Shown piece by piece: positions 1 to 7,415 of a stretch of 10,372 bases of DNA. The number at the start of each line of letters is the position of its first letter. Positions within the stretch are counted from its first letter, which is position 1. A program made the translations under genes and the position numbers. The notes below the pieces were generated by a model, which was not told the origin of the DNA, made no database searches, and was given only the letters and a program-made list of their open reading frames with translations. This DNA is from an uncultured Opitutia bacterium (GTDB taxonomy: Bacteria > Verrucomicrobiota > Verrucomicrobiia > Opitutales > Coraliomargaritaceae). The stretch lies in NCBI GenBank assembly GCA_937899295.1, contig CALBPO010000058.1, positions 1 through 10,372 on the forward strand, given 5' to 3'.

Positions 1-729
1 GGCGCCCGCTGCAATTAACCCGTCGCAGATTTCGGCCACGTCGCCTCCCTCCCCCGCGTGGCGGCCGGGGAGCAGAAAAAACATAGCGAGGATTAGGCGA
101 CCACCTGCGAAATCATCGACTTCACCAAGCTTTTCTAGTAAGGGATCATTAAACGCGTAGGCCTCACCCTCTCGCCGTTCCATCGAGCAGGGTAATACCA
201 CGGACGCATCTAGCTCACTTGCCAGTTGCCGTCCCACCGCGTTTCGCACACGATTGACTCCGATGATTGGTGTTCCATGATCGACCAGTGCTACCTTCGT
301 ACTAGGTGAAGGCTGTAAAGTGCGAATTTGATCTGCTAGTATCTGCGCAAGACGAGGGTCAGGTGCGTCGAGATTATCGCCAGCAAGAACGGAAGCAATT
401 CGAACCTTCAACTCGGGATATTCGCCCGACAATTCATCGATGACTTGTGGCAGGTAATCGGTAACTGCTAGACTAGGGCCCAGGAAGAGTGGCAGAAAGA
501 TAAACTCGCGCTGCCCCGCCGCTAGGCACTCTCGCAAGCGACGTTTGACGATAGTCGCAGACACGCCGTTTAGTTTATCGGCCGCAATCTTATGCGAATG
601 CAGTAGACTGACTGCCTCAACTGGTAGAGCCGTACGCCTTGCTAAAGCATCAGCTAAGCTACGCAAACAGAAAGTAGCTTGTGGGCGGAGCGAACCGTTA
701 TCAACCAGAAATACGATGGGCGCAGTCAT
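1..729 (-). CDS. CbiX/SirB-family sirohydrochlorin metal chelatase, C-terminal end missing
   Basis: Translating the minus strand from the ATG at 729-727 gives 243 residues with no stop up to the left edge, so the gene is cut there. The protein resembles the CbiX/SirB class II chelatases, which insert cobalt or iron into sirohydrochlorin for cobalamin or siroheme synthesis in the cytoplasm. Two similar halves are visible. The second half has VDHGTP (His151) and FFLLPGRHAGEGGD (His224), matching the two metal-handling histidines of the family, plus PCSMERREGEA near 180-190. The first half has VDNGSLRP at 9-16 and LPLFLGPS at 79-86, where both histidines are replaced. The gene is divergent from the Pal-like gene, 87 bases away. 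The leader reads as pyrimidine-rich (ending CACCTTTCT) with no Shine-Dalgarno motif. The metal and the pathway cannot be told from the fragment, and no other tetrapyrrole gene is in view. Family assignment is fairly secure; substrate is inference. Confidence 0.8.
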   Translation of the reverse strand, partial: MTAPIVFLVDNGSLRPQATFCLRSLADALARRTALPVEAVSLLHSHKIAADKLNGVSATIVKRRLRECLAAGQREFIFLPLFLGPSLAVTDYLPQVIDELSGEYPELKVRIASVLAGDNLDAPDPRLAQILADQIRTLQPSPSTKVALVDHGTPIIGVNRVRNAVGRQLASELDASVVLPCSMERREGEAYAFNDPLLEKLGEVDDFAGGRLILAMFFLLPGRHAGEGGDVAEICDGLIAAGA

Positions 730-816
730 AGAAAGGTGCAAGTGGGTGTGAAAATTTATCCCTAGAAATAGGAAAATGTTTGCGAGTTACAAATCAAACC
801 ACCACATTAAGTAATT
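730..816. promoter_or_regulatory. Divergent intergenic region between chelatase and Pal-like gene
   Basis: This 87-base AT-rich spacer separates two divergently transcribed genes, so promoters for both should lie in or near it. I find no good -35/-10 pair on either strand. The only structure is a tiny inverted repeat, CCTA at 761-764 and TAGG at 769-772, around a GAAA loop. It is too short to call a regulatory hairpin on its own. The promoter role is inferred from gene orientation only. Confidence 0.3.
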
Positions 817-1365
817 ATGAACAAGACCGCCCGTACATTCCTTACTCTGATTTTATCAATTTTTGTCCTTAGCGGTTGCTCTAGCACACAAGCGCCCTCT
901 CAATACAGCGACGGAAGTAATAGCCTTGGTGATATGGATTTTATCCCAGACGAGTTCGATGGGAGCCTCCAAGAGCGCAATGAAGGCGATGATATCGGCG
1001 ACGATAAGTACGGCGACTATACTATGGTTGAAGGCGTGCTGCCTCCCGTCTACTTCGGCTTTGACTCCTCCTCTGTCGGCGCATCAGAGCGATCAAAGCT
1101 TCAGCAAGCAGCCGAGTATCTGGAGCAGAACTCGGAACACCACCTTCTAGTTGAAGGTCACTGCGACTGGCACGGCACCAGTGAATACAACCTTGTATTG
1201 GGTGATCGCCGCGCAAACAGCATTGGGGACTACCTTGACACACTCGGCATCACGCCAGAACGCATCGAGAAGCTCTCCAAGGGCAGCCTTGAAGCAACTA
1301 GTGGCTTATCCAGGGAGCTGTCTTCGCAAAATCGCCGTGCAGATCTCATTGTCCTAAAGAAGTAA
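817..1365 (+). CDS. Pal/OmpA-family peptidoglycan-associated lipoprotein
   Basis: This 182-residue protein starts with a lipoprotein signal peptide: basic MNKTAR, a hydrophobic stretch at 8-18 and the lipobox LSGC with the modified cysteine at 21. A strongly acidic linker follows (about 38-70, many Asp and Glu). The OmpA/MotB-type domain covers about 77-182: VYFGFDSS at 78-85, EGHCDWHGTSEYNLVLGDRRA at about 113-133, and NRRADLIV near the end. Asp117 and Arg132 match the residues that hold the meso-diaminopimelate of peptidoglycan in this family. The role is to tether the outer membrane to the cell wall. The start is fixed by an in-frame TAA at 808-810. Unlike pal in proteobacteria, no tol genes are adjacent, so it may be an orphan OmpA-domain lipoprotein and not the Tol partner. 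The loop after GSLEA is shorter than in classical Pal. It converges on the GH13 gene. Confidence 0.88.
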   Translation: MNKTARTFLTLILSIFVLSGCSSTQAPSQYSDGSNSLGDMDFIPDEFDGSLQERNEGDDIGDDKYGDYTMVEGVLPPVYFGFDSSSVGASERSKLQQAAEYLEQNSEHHLLVEGHCDWHGTSEYNLVLGDRRANSIGDYLDTLGITPERIEKLSKGSLEATSGLSRELSSQNRRADLIVLKK

Positions 1366-1427
1366 GGCAGTTCGAAACTTTTGGGTTGGCCAAGCAAACT
1401 CTTCGTATGCGCTGGCGAGAGTTACTG

Positions 1428-2795
1428 TTATCTCGACTCAAGAAGCCAGTAACCCCAGGGGTTGATGGTCATGTTCTCCTTGGCCTCTAACTCGTGCGAT
1501 TGACCGGTTAGTATATCTGTATATTGTCCCGCCAGTGCTGGGTCGTTAATCGAGAAACTCGCAGATTCCGGCGAGAAGTTTAGTATCGCTACGATCTTAT
1601 CGCCATTTTTCTTACGATGAAATGCCCAAACTTGCTCCTCGGCAGTGGTTTTAAAGTTCACAAAGTCCCCGCCATAAGCACCATTCCAGAGGGCTTGATT
1701 GCCTTGTTTCCATTGAAAGAGGCGGGTTAAATGGGCACGCTCAGGGTGCGGGCGCCAATCGATCTCGTCCTTTTCAAAAAACAACAGCATGCGGTCAAGT
1801 CCCGCTTCCTCCCCGTTGTAAATGAGTGGCATTCCGGGTGCCGCGAAAGTGTAGGCACGTAATACTCCTGCAGCGGGACCGTAATCTTGTTCGACGGTGG
1901 CATGCCAGCTATTCTCATCATGGTTACTCAGAAAGCGCATACGAATGGCGTTATCGGGGTATTTTTCGTTTTGCTCGAAGGCCTCGTAGTCAGCGAGGTT
2001 TTTGGCATTTATCTCACCTGCCATAAGCTTACGCATCTCCCCCATTTGGTGCCATGCGTAAGTCATCTCAAAGGCCTTTTCGTGAAACTCAGGTCGCTGC
2101 CCTTCGGCCAGCATGAAGACAGGCTTAATTTGATTCAGCGCGGCACGTGCGTCGTTCCAAAAATCAATAGGCACCTCCTCGGCAACGTCACAACGATAGC
2201 CATCTACATTAAACTCGCGCACCCAATATTCCAACGCATCAATCATAGAGAGGCGCATCTCAGTACTGCCATAATCGAGCGCGATCACATCTGTCCAATC
2301 CGCGACTGGCGGGATGAACCCGCCTGATTCGTTCTTCTCGTAAAAATCGGCATTCGTCTGGGTCCAACGATGATCCCAAGCCGTGTGGTTGGCTACCCAA
2401 TCCAGAATCACATACATGCCCAGTTCATGAGCGCGGTCGATGAGTTCCTGAAAATCTTCTTCTGACCCAAACTCTGGGTTGACCGACTTGTAGTCGCTGA
2501 TCGAGTAATAACTGCCCATGCTTCCCTTTCGGTTTTTCTTTCCGATCTTGTGAATCGGCATGATCCAAATGAGATCGATGCCCATGGCTTTGATCTCTGG
2601 CAAATATTCAGTGACCTGAGCAAAACCTCCCTCTTCAGAAAACTGGCGTACGTTGACCTCGTAGATCCCGGTACTCTTTGACCACTCAGGGAACGTGCCA
2701 TGTTCCTTGTCCGAGGCGTGGCATACGGCAGTGCCCCAAAAAGCGACCGCTAGAGCCGTAAAGATTAAGAAAGCTTGAGATAGACGTTGGGGCAT
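1428..2795 (-). CDS. Exported GH13 alpha-amylase-family glycoside hydrolase
   Basis: The protein has 455 residues counted from the ATG at 2795-2793. An in-frame ATG at 2858 would add 21 residues, but the inner start puts a normal signal peptide first: MPQRLSQ, a hydrophobic core at about 8-24 and a likely cleavage after CHA28. It is therefore probably periplasmic or secreted. The four GH13 regions are all present: DWVANH at 132-137, GYRCDVAEE at 199-207 with nucleophile Asp203, LAEG with acid/base Glu231, and FLSNHD with Asp293. The (beta/alpha)8 barrel spans about 41-360 and a C-terminal beta-sandwich about 375-455, ending GYWLLESR. The family hydrolyses or transfers alpha-1,4/1,6-glucans, so starch- or glycogen-type oligosaccharides are likely substrates; the subfamily is not clear. 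No sugar regulator or transporter is adjacent. The gene lies about 100 bases downstream of the SDR gene on the same strand and converges on the lipoprotein gene. Confidence 0.92.
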   Translation of the reverse strand: MPQRLSQAFLIFTALAVAFWGTAVCHASDKEHGTFPEWSKSTGIYEVNVRQFSEEGGFAQVTEYLPEIKAMGIDLIWIMPIHKIGKKNRKGSMGSYYSISDYKSVNPEFGSEEDFQELIDRAHELGMYVILDWVANHTAWDHRWTQTNADFYEKNESGGFIPPVADWTDVIALDYGSTEMRLSMIDALEYWVREFNVDGYRCDVAEEVPIDFWNDARAALNQIKPVFMLAEGQRPEFHEKAFEMTYAWHQMGEMRKLMAGEINAKNLADYEAFEQNEKYPDNAIRMRFLSNHDENSWHATVEQDYGPAAGVLRAYTFAAPGMPLIYNGEEAGLDRMLLFFEKDEIDWRPHPERAHLTRLFQWKQGNQALWNGAYGGDFVNFKTTAEEQVWAFHRKKNGDKIVAILNFSPESASFSINDPALAGQYTDILTGQSHELEAKENMTINPWGYWLLESR

Positions 2796-2894
2796 AAAGT
2801 GAAAAAAGCTAGAGTCATGAGAGAAGACAATTACACATCGAAATTGACAGTTGAACACTGGAAGTAGCCGAAACTAAGGCTGTCGTACCATAGA

Positions 2895-4334
2895 TTAGAG
2901 CTTACTTTGTCCCGACTTCCGCTCTAGATGTCTGCCAAAAGCACGCATCACTGCTAAATGGATGCGTGCCTGCGTATTCGCGTAGATCCACCAAGGGAGA
3001 GTCGGTGCAAAACCGTGGATAGAGGCGATCAAACAAGCCTGCTCGGGAAACAAGCGGAACTCTAATCGCCCAGGCGGGTCGACATCGCGCGAAAGCTTAC
3101 CCCCTGATATGTAAAAGGCACAGCGCCGCTCGCTCCCCTGCGAATAAGGTGAAGGCGTGAGTTCTAGAAGGACGATCCCGCCAAGGGTGGCTAAGCGGAC
3201 AACGCCGTCGGAATCCTTAGTCGCGTCAATCAGCCCGCGGAAACGGCGACTGAGGTATTCGCCATATCCCGTGGCTATCTTTTGTGCGCTCCAATTTGCA
3301 GGCAAGGGCATGCGCTGCACCGAACGTACTCGGCGCGCTTGTTTAATAAACTTACGATCCGACGCTTGGGTCGCACTGCGTGGATTTGGCTTTGGTATCC
3401 CTTCGCCATCTACGCTTTTGCGAAAAGAGGCCTCAAAACTAACAAATTTATTTTTCAGTCGTGCGCTCAGGACGCTAGACTGGGCTACGAGGTCATGTTG
3501 CAGACTTTCTAGCAATGGCCCCGCAAGGGCAGGTGGCACACCGCCGAACACGGAGACCCAGTGCTTTGAGAGTCCAAACCAATTATAAGGAAAATTAAAG
3601 AAGCGAGCGCGCTTGCCAAGTAGGTCGGCGGTTTGACTGATCATCTCGCGATAGGTCATGGCGCAATGTCCGCCCAGATCGTAAGTCTCCCCAGCCAATT
3701 CAGCCTCTTGCAAGCAAAGTCTGAAAGCTTGGCAGACATTCTCGATATCTATTGATTGAGTCTTCGAGCGCCCCCAAGCCGGCAGTAGCATTACAGGAAG
3801 TCGTCGAACCAAGTTGATCAGCAATGAGAACGAGGAGCCTCCCGGACCAAAAATCAAGCCTGCGCGCAATACAGTCACTTTGACCGAGCGAGAACGCAGG
3901 ACGTTTTCCACTTCAAGTCGGCTGCGGAGATGCGGCGACAGAGGCTCCCTTGTGTTTGGCATAAGCCCGCTCAAGTAGACGACGTGTTTAAGCCCTGCAG
4001 CCTCGGCAGCACGGATGAAATTATCCGCTAGTAATAAGTCGGTATCTTCAAAGCTGCCCTGCACAAGTCGAGAGGAAGGTGCCATTGAGTGCACAAGATA
4101 AATGCCACAATCACAGCCGCCTAATGCTTTGGTCACTTTTGGGAGTGAATAAAGATCACACTCACGCCACTCCGTGCTGGTCGCATCGGGACTTTGTTCG
4201 GCCACGGAGGTACTGCGCGTGAGCGCACGAACCCGATAATCGCCTTTAAGGGAATCACGCAAATGAGAACCGACAAAGCCACTAGCCCCTGCGACGGCGA
4301 TTAGTGGCTTTTGAGACTCAGTTACTGGATCCAT
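2895..4334 (-). CDS. Atypical SDR NAD(P)-binding protein fused to a DUF2867-like domain
   Basis: This is a 479-residue cytoplasmic protein. Residues 10-240 form an NmrA/atypical-SDR Rossmann domain: AVAGASGFVGSH at 13-24 is the glycine-rich dinucleotide motif, CDLYSLP follows strand 3, and VVYLSGL at 118-124 and VLRAGLIFGPGG at 155-166 are typical of this group. The catalytic Tyr-x-x-x-Lys of classical SDRs is not seen. The equivalent segment reads PHLRSRLEVE, with His135 and Arg139 in the Tyr and Lys places. The C-terminal part, about 340-470, resembles DUF2867: GRLEFRLF near 422-429, then an aromatic PWWIYANTQARIHLAVMRAFGRHL tail. The protein may bind NAD(P)H or sense redox state, or reduce an unknown substrate; no reaction can be assigned. 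Its ATG at 4334-4332 lies in a region shared with the divergent nadA gene. The leader is pyrimidine-rich (CTCTCTTACCT) with no Shine-Dalgarno motif. Confidence 0.85.
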   Translation of the reverse strand: MDPVTESQKPLIAVAGASGFVGSHLRDSLKGDYRVRALTRSTSVAEQSPDATSTEWRECDLYSLPKVTKALGGCDCGIYLVHSMAPSSRLVQGSFEDTDLLLADNFIRAAEAAGLKHVVYLSGLMPNTREPLSPHLRSRLEVENVLRSRSVKVTVLRAGLIFGPGGSSFSLLINLVRRLPVMLLPAWGRSKTQSIDIENVCQAFRLCLQEAELAGETYDLGGHCAMTYREMISQTADLLGKRARFFNFPYNWFGLSKHWVSVFGGVPPALAGPLLESLQHDLVAQSSVLSARLKNKFVSFEASFRKSVDGEGIPKPNPRSATQASDRKFIKQARRVRSVQRMPLPANWSAQKIATGYGEYLSRRFRGLIDATKDSDGVVRLATLGGIVLLELTPSPYSQGSERRCAFYISGGKLSRDVDPPGRLEFRLFPEQACLIASIHGFAPTLPWWIYANTQARIHLAVMRAFGRHLERKSGQSKL

Positions 4335-4473
4335 AGGTAAGAGAGGTGTTAGCCATATCTTGTGGAACTATAGTATCTAAGCAAAACCGCGGCGTATGCA
4401 AACCTTGTCTCCAATTCGCCTGCTTGACTTCGCCGCAGATGCGCTCGACTTTCGTTCGTCTAATCTAAACGCC
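4335..4473. promoter_or_regulatory. Divergent control region between the SDR gene and nadA
   Basis: The spacer is 139 bases if nadA starts at 4474, or 61 bases if it starts at 4396. Both divergent promoters should fall here. The best -10-like sequence on the plus strand is TATAGT at 4369-4374 or the overlapping TAGTAT at 4371-4376, but the upstream -35 match is poor (TTAGCC at 4349-4354). If TAGTAT is used, transcription would begin close to 4385, which suits a start at 4474 better than one at 4396. I see no operator or riboswitch-like fold. Confidence 0.3.
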
Positions 4474-5460
4474 ATGGCTACCGCGACTCTCAACTACGAA
4501 CCAATGGTCTTCACCCCCAAGCAGGGTGATGAAGCGCCACTCACTGCGATCCAAGAAGAAGTGCTTGCTCTCAAGAAAGAACGCAACGCGCTGATCCTCG
4601 CGCACAACTACCAAATCGATGCGATCCAGCGCGTGGCCGATTATGTGGGCGACTCACTCGGACTCGCCTACAAGGCGGAGCAAGCCGACACCAATTGCAT
4701 CGTTTTCTGCGGCGTCCACTTTATGGCGGAAACTGCCAAGATCGTGAATCCGAACAAGCCAGTACTCCTCCCCGAGATGGACGCAGGCTGTTCGCTTTCA
4801 GACTCCTGCCCCGCCGAAAAGCTAGCAGCCTACAAAGAGGCCCATCCCAATGTTTACGTCGTCGCTTACATCAATTGCTCGGCTGCAGTCAAAGCACTCT
4901 CTGATGTGATTTGCACAAGTGGAAACGCTATGAAAATTGTCGGTAAAGTGCCCGCCGAGCGCGACATTCTCTTCGTGCCCGATCAAAACCTCGGTCAATG
5001 GGTGAGTAAGCAGACCGGTCGCGCGATGCAACTCTGGCCAGGCTCATGCTATGCCCATGTGCTCTTTACTCAGCAAGCCATCGAACGTCTAAAGTTAAAG
5101 TTTCCCGACGCTCTAGTCGTCGCTCACCCAGAGTGCACTGAAACTGTTCGCGATAATGCGGACGAGGTCTGCAGCACCGAAAAGATGATCGCTTTCTGCC
5201 GTGATTGTGAAGCCGAGAAAATCATCGTCGTGACTGAGACCGGCATGATTCATCGCCTCCAGCGCGAGATCCCAAACAAGACTTTCATCGCTGGCCCTAC
5301 GGATACCTGCGCTTGCAACGATTGCCGCTACATGAAGATGAATACTATCGAAAAGCTACGCGACTGCCTTCGCGACATGTCGCCGCAGATTGAGATGCCC
5401 GAAGACATCCGCCTTAAAGCCTATGCGCCGATCAAGCGCATGCTGGAGTGGAGCAAGTAG
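4474..5460 (+). CDS. nadA: Quinolinate synthase NadA
   Basis: NadA condenses iminoaspartate with dihydroxyacetone phosphate to make quinolinate in de novo NAD synthesis, using an oxygen-sensitive [4Fe-4S] cluster in the cytoplasm. From the ATG at 4474 the protein has 328 residues, normal for the short bacterial form. Visible motifs: LAHNYQ at 42-47, VGDSLGLA at 58-65, FMAETAKIVNP at 83-93, DAGCSLSD at 103-110, YINCSAAVKALSD at 132-144, VPDQNLG at 168-174, HPEC at 218-221 and CNDCRYMKMN at 281-290. Cys106, Cys221 and Cys284 match the three cluster ligands. Several further cysteines (112, 279, 281) lie close to two of them. An in-frame ATG at 4396 would add 26 residues of low family resemblance; I prefer 4474, but codon use does not exclude 4396. 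No nadB or nadC is nearby. A candidate terminator follows about 20 bases after the stop. Confidence 0.96.
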   Translation: MATATLNYEPMVFTPKQGDEAPLTAIQEEVLALKKERNALILAHNYQIDAIQRVADYVGDSLGLAYKAEQADTNCIVFCGVHFMAETAKIVNPNKPVLLPEMDAGCSLSDSCPAEKLAAYKEAHPNVYVVAYINCSAAVKALSDVICTSGNAMKIVGKVPAERDILFVPDQNLGQWVSKQTGRAMQLWPGSCYAHVLFTQQAIERLKLKFPDALVVAHPECTETVRDNADEVCSTEKMIAFCRDCEAEKIIVVTETGMIHRLQREIPNKTFIAGPTDTCACNDCRYMKMNTIEKLRDCLRDMSPQIEMPEDIRLKAYAPIKRMLEWSK

Positions 5461-5478
5461 TTTTACAAAGGGCTGAGA

Positions 5479-5515
5479 CATGGCTGGCGAATTAGGCCAT
5501 GAGTGTATTCTTTTG
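5479..5515 (+). terminator. Candidate nadA terminator
   Basis: A perfect 6-bp inverted repeat, CATGGC at 5479-5484 and GCCATG at 5496-5501, is extended by a T-G wobble and encloses about 9 loop bases. A T-rich stretch (ATTCTTTT) follows within 15 bases. It begins 18 bases after the nadA stop codon. The T tract is offset from the stem, so this is a weak Rho-independent terminator at best. Confidence 0.35.
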
Positions 5516-5518
5516 CAC

Positions 5519-5565
5519 AAAACGGATCGAATCAAAATCGTTCGCCGTGAGAACAACTCCGTTTT
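5519..5565 (+). promoter_or_regulatory. Two-state hairpin in the leader region of the MFS gene
   Basis: AAAACGGA at 5519-5526 is the exact reverse complement of TCCGTTTT at 5558-5565. The inner bases allow a competing stem: ACGG 5522-5525 with CCGT 5545-5548, and CGAA 5528-5531 with TTCG 5541-5544, around a 9-base loop with a two-base bulge. The ACGG segment cannot pair with both partners at once. The element ends 48 bases before the transporter start. The layout looks like a switch or attenuator, but no ligand domain, leader peptide or run of U is evident, and chance is possible. Confidence 0.25.
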
Positions 5566-5613
5566 CGAGCATACAAATTTGGTAATAGTACAAATGCAGC
5601 TTACTTTCTCGTA

Positions 5614-6822
5614 ATGATCACGGCAAACAAAGCGACTGCGACCTATCGCAACGACCTGCTGCGTGCACCGCTTGCGGGTATTCTAGAAGCAGGCTGGGCG
5701 ACCTTCGCGCTCGTCATCGCCATCCGCTACTTCGAAGCGAGCGAAACGCACAAGGCCTTCATCGCGGGAGCCGCTCCCATGGGCTTCCTCATCACGCCGA
5801 TTACGCTTTATCTCGCTGCCAGCTTCCGCGCCCGCCCGAGCTTCAGTTGTGCCTTTGTCTTGGCAACGGCGACCTTGTTGTTGTTAGGCGCAAGCATCGT
5901 TGAATCGCTCCTCTTTTTCACGCTTTTCGCCGTCTTAAGTCAGGTCTCTGCCGTACAGCAAGGACCCCTAATGCTCCAAATCTACACAGAGAACTACACC
6001 CGCGCGGAGCGAGGCAGCCGCATGAGCTGGCCATTTATTTTGACCGCCCTCTTTTCAATTGGCTTCGCCCTCGCGGGGGGTCGCTTACTTGACCTTAAGA
6101 TAGAAGCCTATCACTGGATCTTCGGTATAATGGTCGTCGCCTGCGGTATCTCGGCAGTGGCCTGCGCCAGAATTCCCAGCAGCCCCCTTTCTCGTAATAA
6201 TATAGGAAACCCTTGGCAAAGCTGCAGTCTGATTTGGAAAGATCGCTTCTTTGGCTTCATCCTTGGCTGCTGGATGCTCCTCGGCATGGGTAACCTCATC
6301 GCTCTACCCGTTCGGATAGAGTATTTAGCTAATCCAAAGTTTGGTGTAAACGCCAGCAATACCACGATCGCCGTCCTCATGCTAGTAGTACCCGCTGTCG
6401 CTCGAGTGCTCAGCACCCGTATGTGGGGACGCTTCTTCGACCGTCTCCACTTTGTGACCACGCGCAACCTGCTCAACCTGTTCTTTCTCGCCAGTATCGG
6501 CTTTTTCTTTTTTACGACCAATATCTATGTTCTCGGTCTTGCAATGGCTCTCCAAGGCCTTGCGTTCGGAGGTGGTAAAATCTTTTGGAGCCTCTGGGTC
6601 ACCAAAATAGCGCCTGAAGAAAAAGCATCCTCCTACATGAGTATCCACATGGCACTGACTGGCCTGCGTGGCTCACTCGCTCCCTTCATTGGTTATGCCA
6701 TTCTCAGCCGCTCTAACCCAGCTTGCGTTGCTATCATTGGGATGATTCTAATTGTCGCATCAATCATGCTGTTCGAACTCATACGCGGGCATAAGCGCTT
6801 GCGCGAGACGGCCGAGGGATAA
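5614..6822 (+). CDS. Major facilitator superfamily transporter, substrate unknown
   Basis: This 402-residue integral inner-membrane protein has about 12 hydrophobic segments: roughly 17-40, 48-70, 77-93, 97-118, 138-158, 165-185, then 211-231, 250-268, 285-302, 303-325, 341-362 and 368-390. A polar loop at about 187-210 separates the two six-helix halves. A loop with basic and Gly-Arg residues, STRMWGRFFDRLH at 267-279, sits in the position of an MFS motif A in the second half. Length and topology fit secondary carriers that use ion gradients. I cannot assign a substrate. The gene lies 71 bases upstream of rpiB on the same strand, which would allow a sugar or sugar-phosphate role, but that is only an inference from context. 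The ATG at 5614 has no Shine-Dalgarno motif; the leader ends CTTTCTCGTA. Confidence 0.85.
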   Translation: MITANKATATYRNDLLRAPLAGILEAGWATFALVIAIRYFEASETHKAFIAGAAPMGFLITPITLYLAASFRARPSFSCAFVLATATLLLLGASIVESLLFFTLFAVLSQVSAVQQGPLMLQIYTENYTRAERGSRMSWPFILTALFSIGFALAGGRLLDLKIEAYHWIFGIMVVACGISAVACARIPSSPLSRNNIGNPWQSCSLIWKDRFFGFILGCWMLLGMGNLIALPVRIEYLANPKFGVNASNTTIAVLMLVVPAVARVLSTRMWGRFFDRLHFVTTRNLLNLFFLASIGFFFFTTNIYVLGLAMALQGLAFGGGKIFWSLWVTKIAPEEKASSYMSIHMALTGLRGSLAPFIGYAILSRSNPACVAIIGMILIVASIMLFELIRGHKRLRETAEG

Positions 6823-6893
6823 ACTCTCTGTTGCCTCAAATTAAAAGATTACGTATTGCTCTGGGCAAAATCTACCGCTTTATCTTCCACACA

Positions 6894-7337
6894 ATGTCAG
6901 CTAACCCCCTCACTATTTCCATCGGCACCGACCATGCGGGCTTTCCACTCAAGGCACCGATCATCGCTTTCTTGAAACAACGCGGACACACCGTCATCGA
7001 CTTTGGTTGTGACTCCGACGAATCCTGCGACTACCCTGATTTCATCCGCCCCGCCGCCGAAGCAATTGCATCTGGCCAAGCTGACTGCGGGATCGTGCTC
7101 GGTGGCTCTGGCAACGGCGAAGCCATGGTAGCCAACAAGGTTAAAGGCGTTCGCTGCGGTCTCTGCTGGGATGAGTGGTCAGCGAATGCGACCAAGACTC
7201 ATAACAAGGCCAACTGCATCTCCATCGGTGCCCGCCCCGTCCCTGAAGCCTTAGCCTTAAAGATCATCGGTATCTGGCTAGACGCAGACTTTGAAGGCGG
7301 TCGACACGAGCGTCGCGTCACCAAGATCGAAGGTTAA
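6894..7337 (+). CDS. rpiB: Ribose-5-phosphate isomerase B (RpiB/LacA/LacB family)
   Basis: RpiB interconverts ribose 5-phosphate and ribulose 5-phosphate in the non-oxidative pentose phosphate pathway. From the ATG at 6894 the protein has 147 residues, the usual family length. A TTG at 6831 would add 21 residues of unrelated character and is rejected. Motifs: GTDHAGF at 11-17, DYPDF at 46-50, VLGGSGNGEAMVANK at 68-82, RCGLCWDEWSA near 87-97, THNKAN at 102-107 and EGGRHERRV near the end. The catalytic Cys of the E. coli enzyme (ICGTG) is Gly here, while Glu76 sits in GGSGNGE as in the mycobacterial enzymes, where a Glu acts as base. The active enzyme is expected to be a dimer. The gene lies between the MFS gene and clpP. 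No Shine-Dalgarno motif precedes the start. Confidence 0.93.
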   Translation: MSANPLTISIGTDHAGFPLKAPIIAFLKQRGHTVIDFGCDSDESCDYPDFIRPAAEAIASGQADCGIVLGGSGNGEAMVANKVKGVRCGLCWDEWSANATKTHNKANCISIGARPVPEALALKIIGIWLDADFEGGRHERRVTKIEG

Positions 7338-7415
7338 TTCATTTCAGTCCCTGCTTGAAACCTGCGCTAGCTGTGCTCTCCTAATACTTTAATTTTATTT
7401 AAACAAAAATTTCCT
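7338..7415 (+). promoter_or_regulatory. AT-rich leader and possible promoter of clpP
   Basis: The 78 bases before clpP become very AT-rich from 7382 on. TTGAAA at 7355-7360 resembles a -35 box and TAATAC at 7382-7387 a -10 box, but the 21-base spacing is too long for a standard sigma70 promoter. The last bases (AATTTCCT) contain no ribosome binding motif. Promoter function is suggested by composition only. Confidence 0.25.

Noticed and set aside
545..751. 68-codon plus-strand open frame at the left side
   Set aside because: It overlaps the chelatase gene on the other strand, which has clear family motifs; the short frame has none.
1887..2327. 146-codon plus-strand open frame opposite the GH13 gene
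   Set aside because: The GH13 frame contains all catalytic regions across this stretch, so the opposite frame is a shadow.
3157..3588. 143-codon plus-strand open frame opposite the SDR gene
   Set aside because: Arg/Ser-rich, no motif, fully antisense to the DUF2867-like part of the SDR gene.
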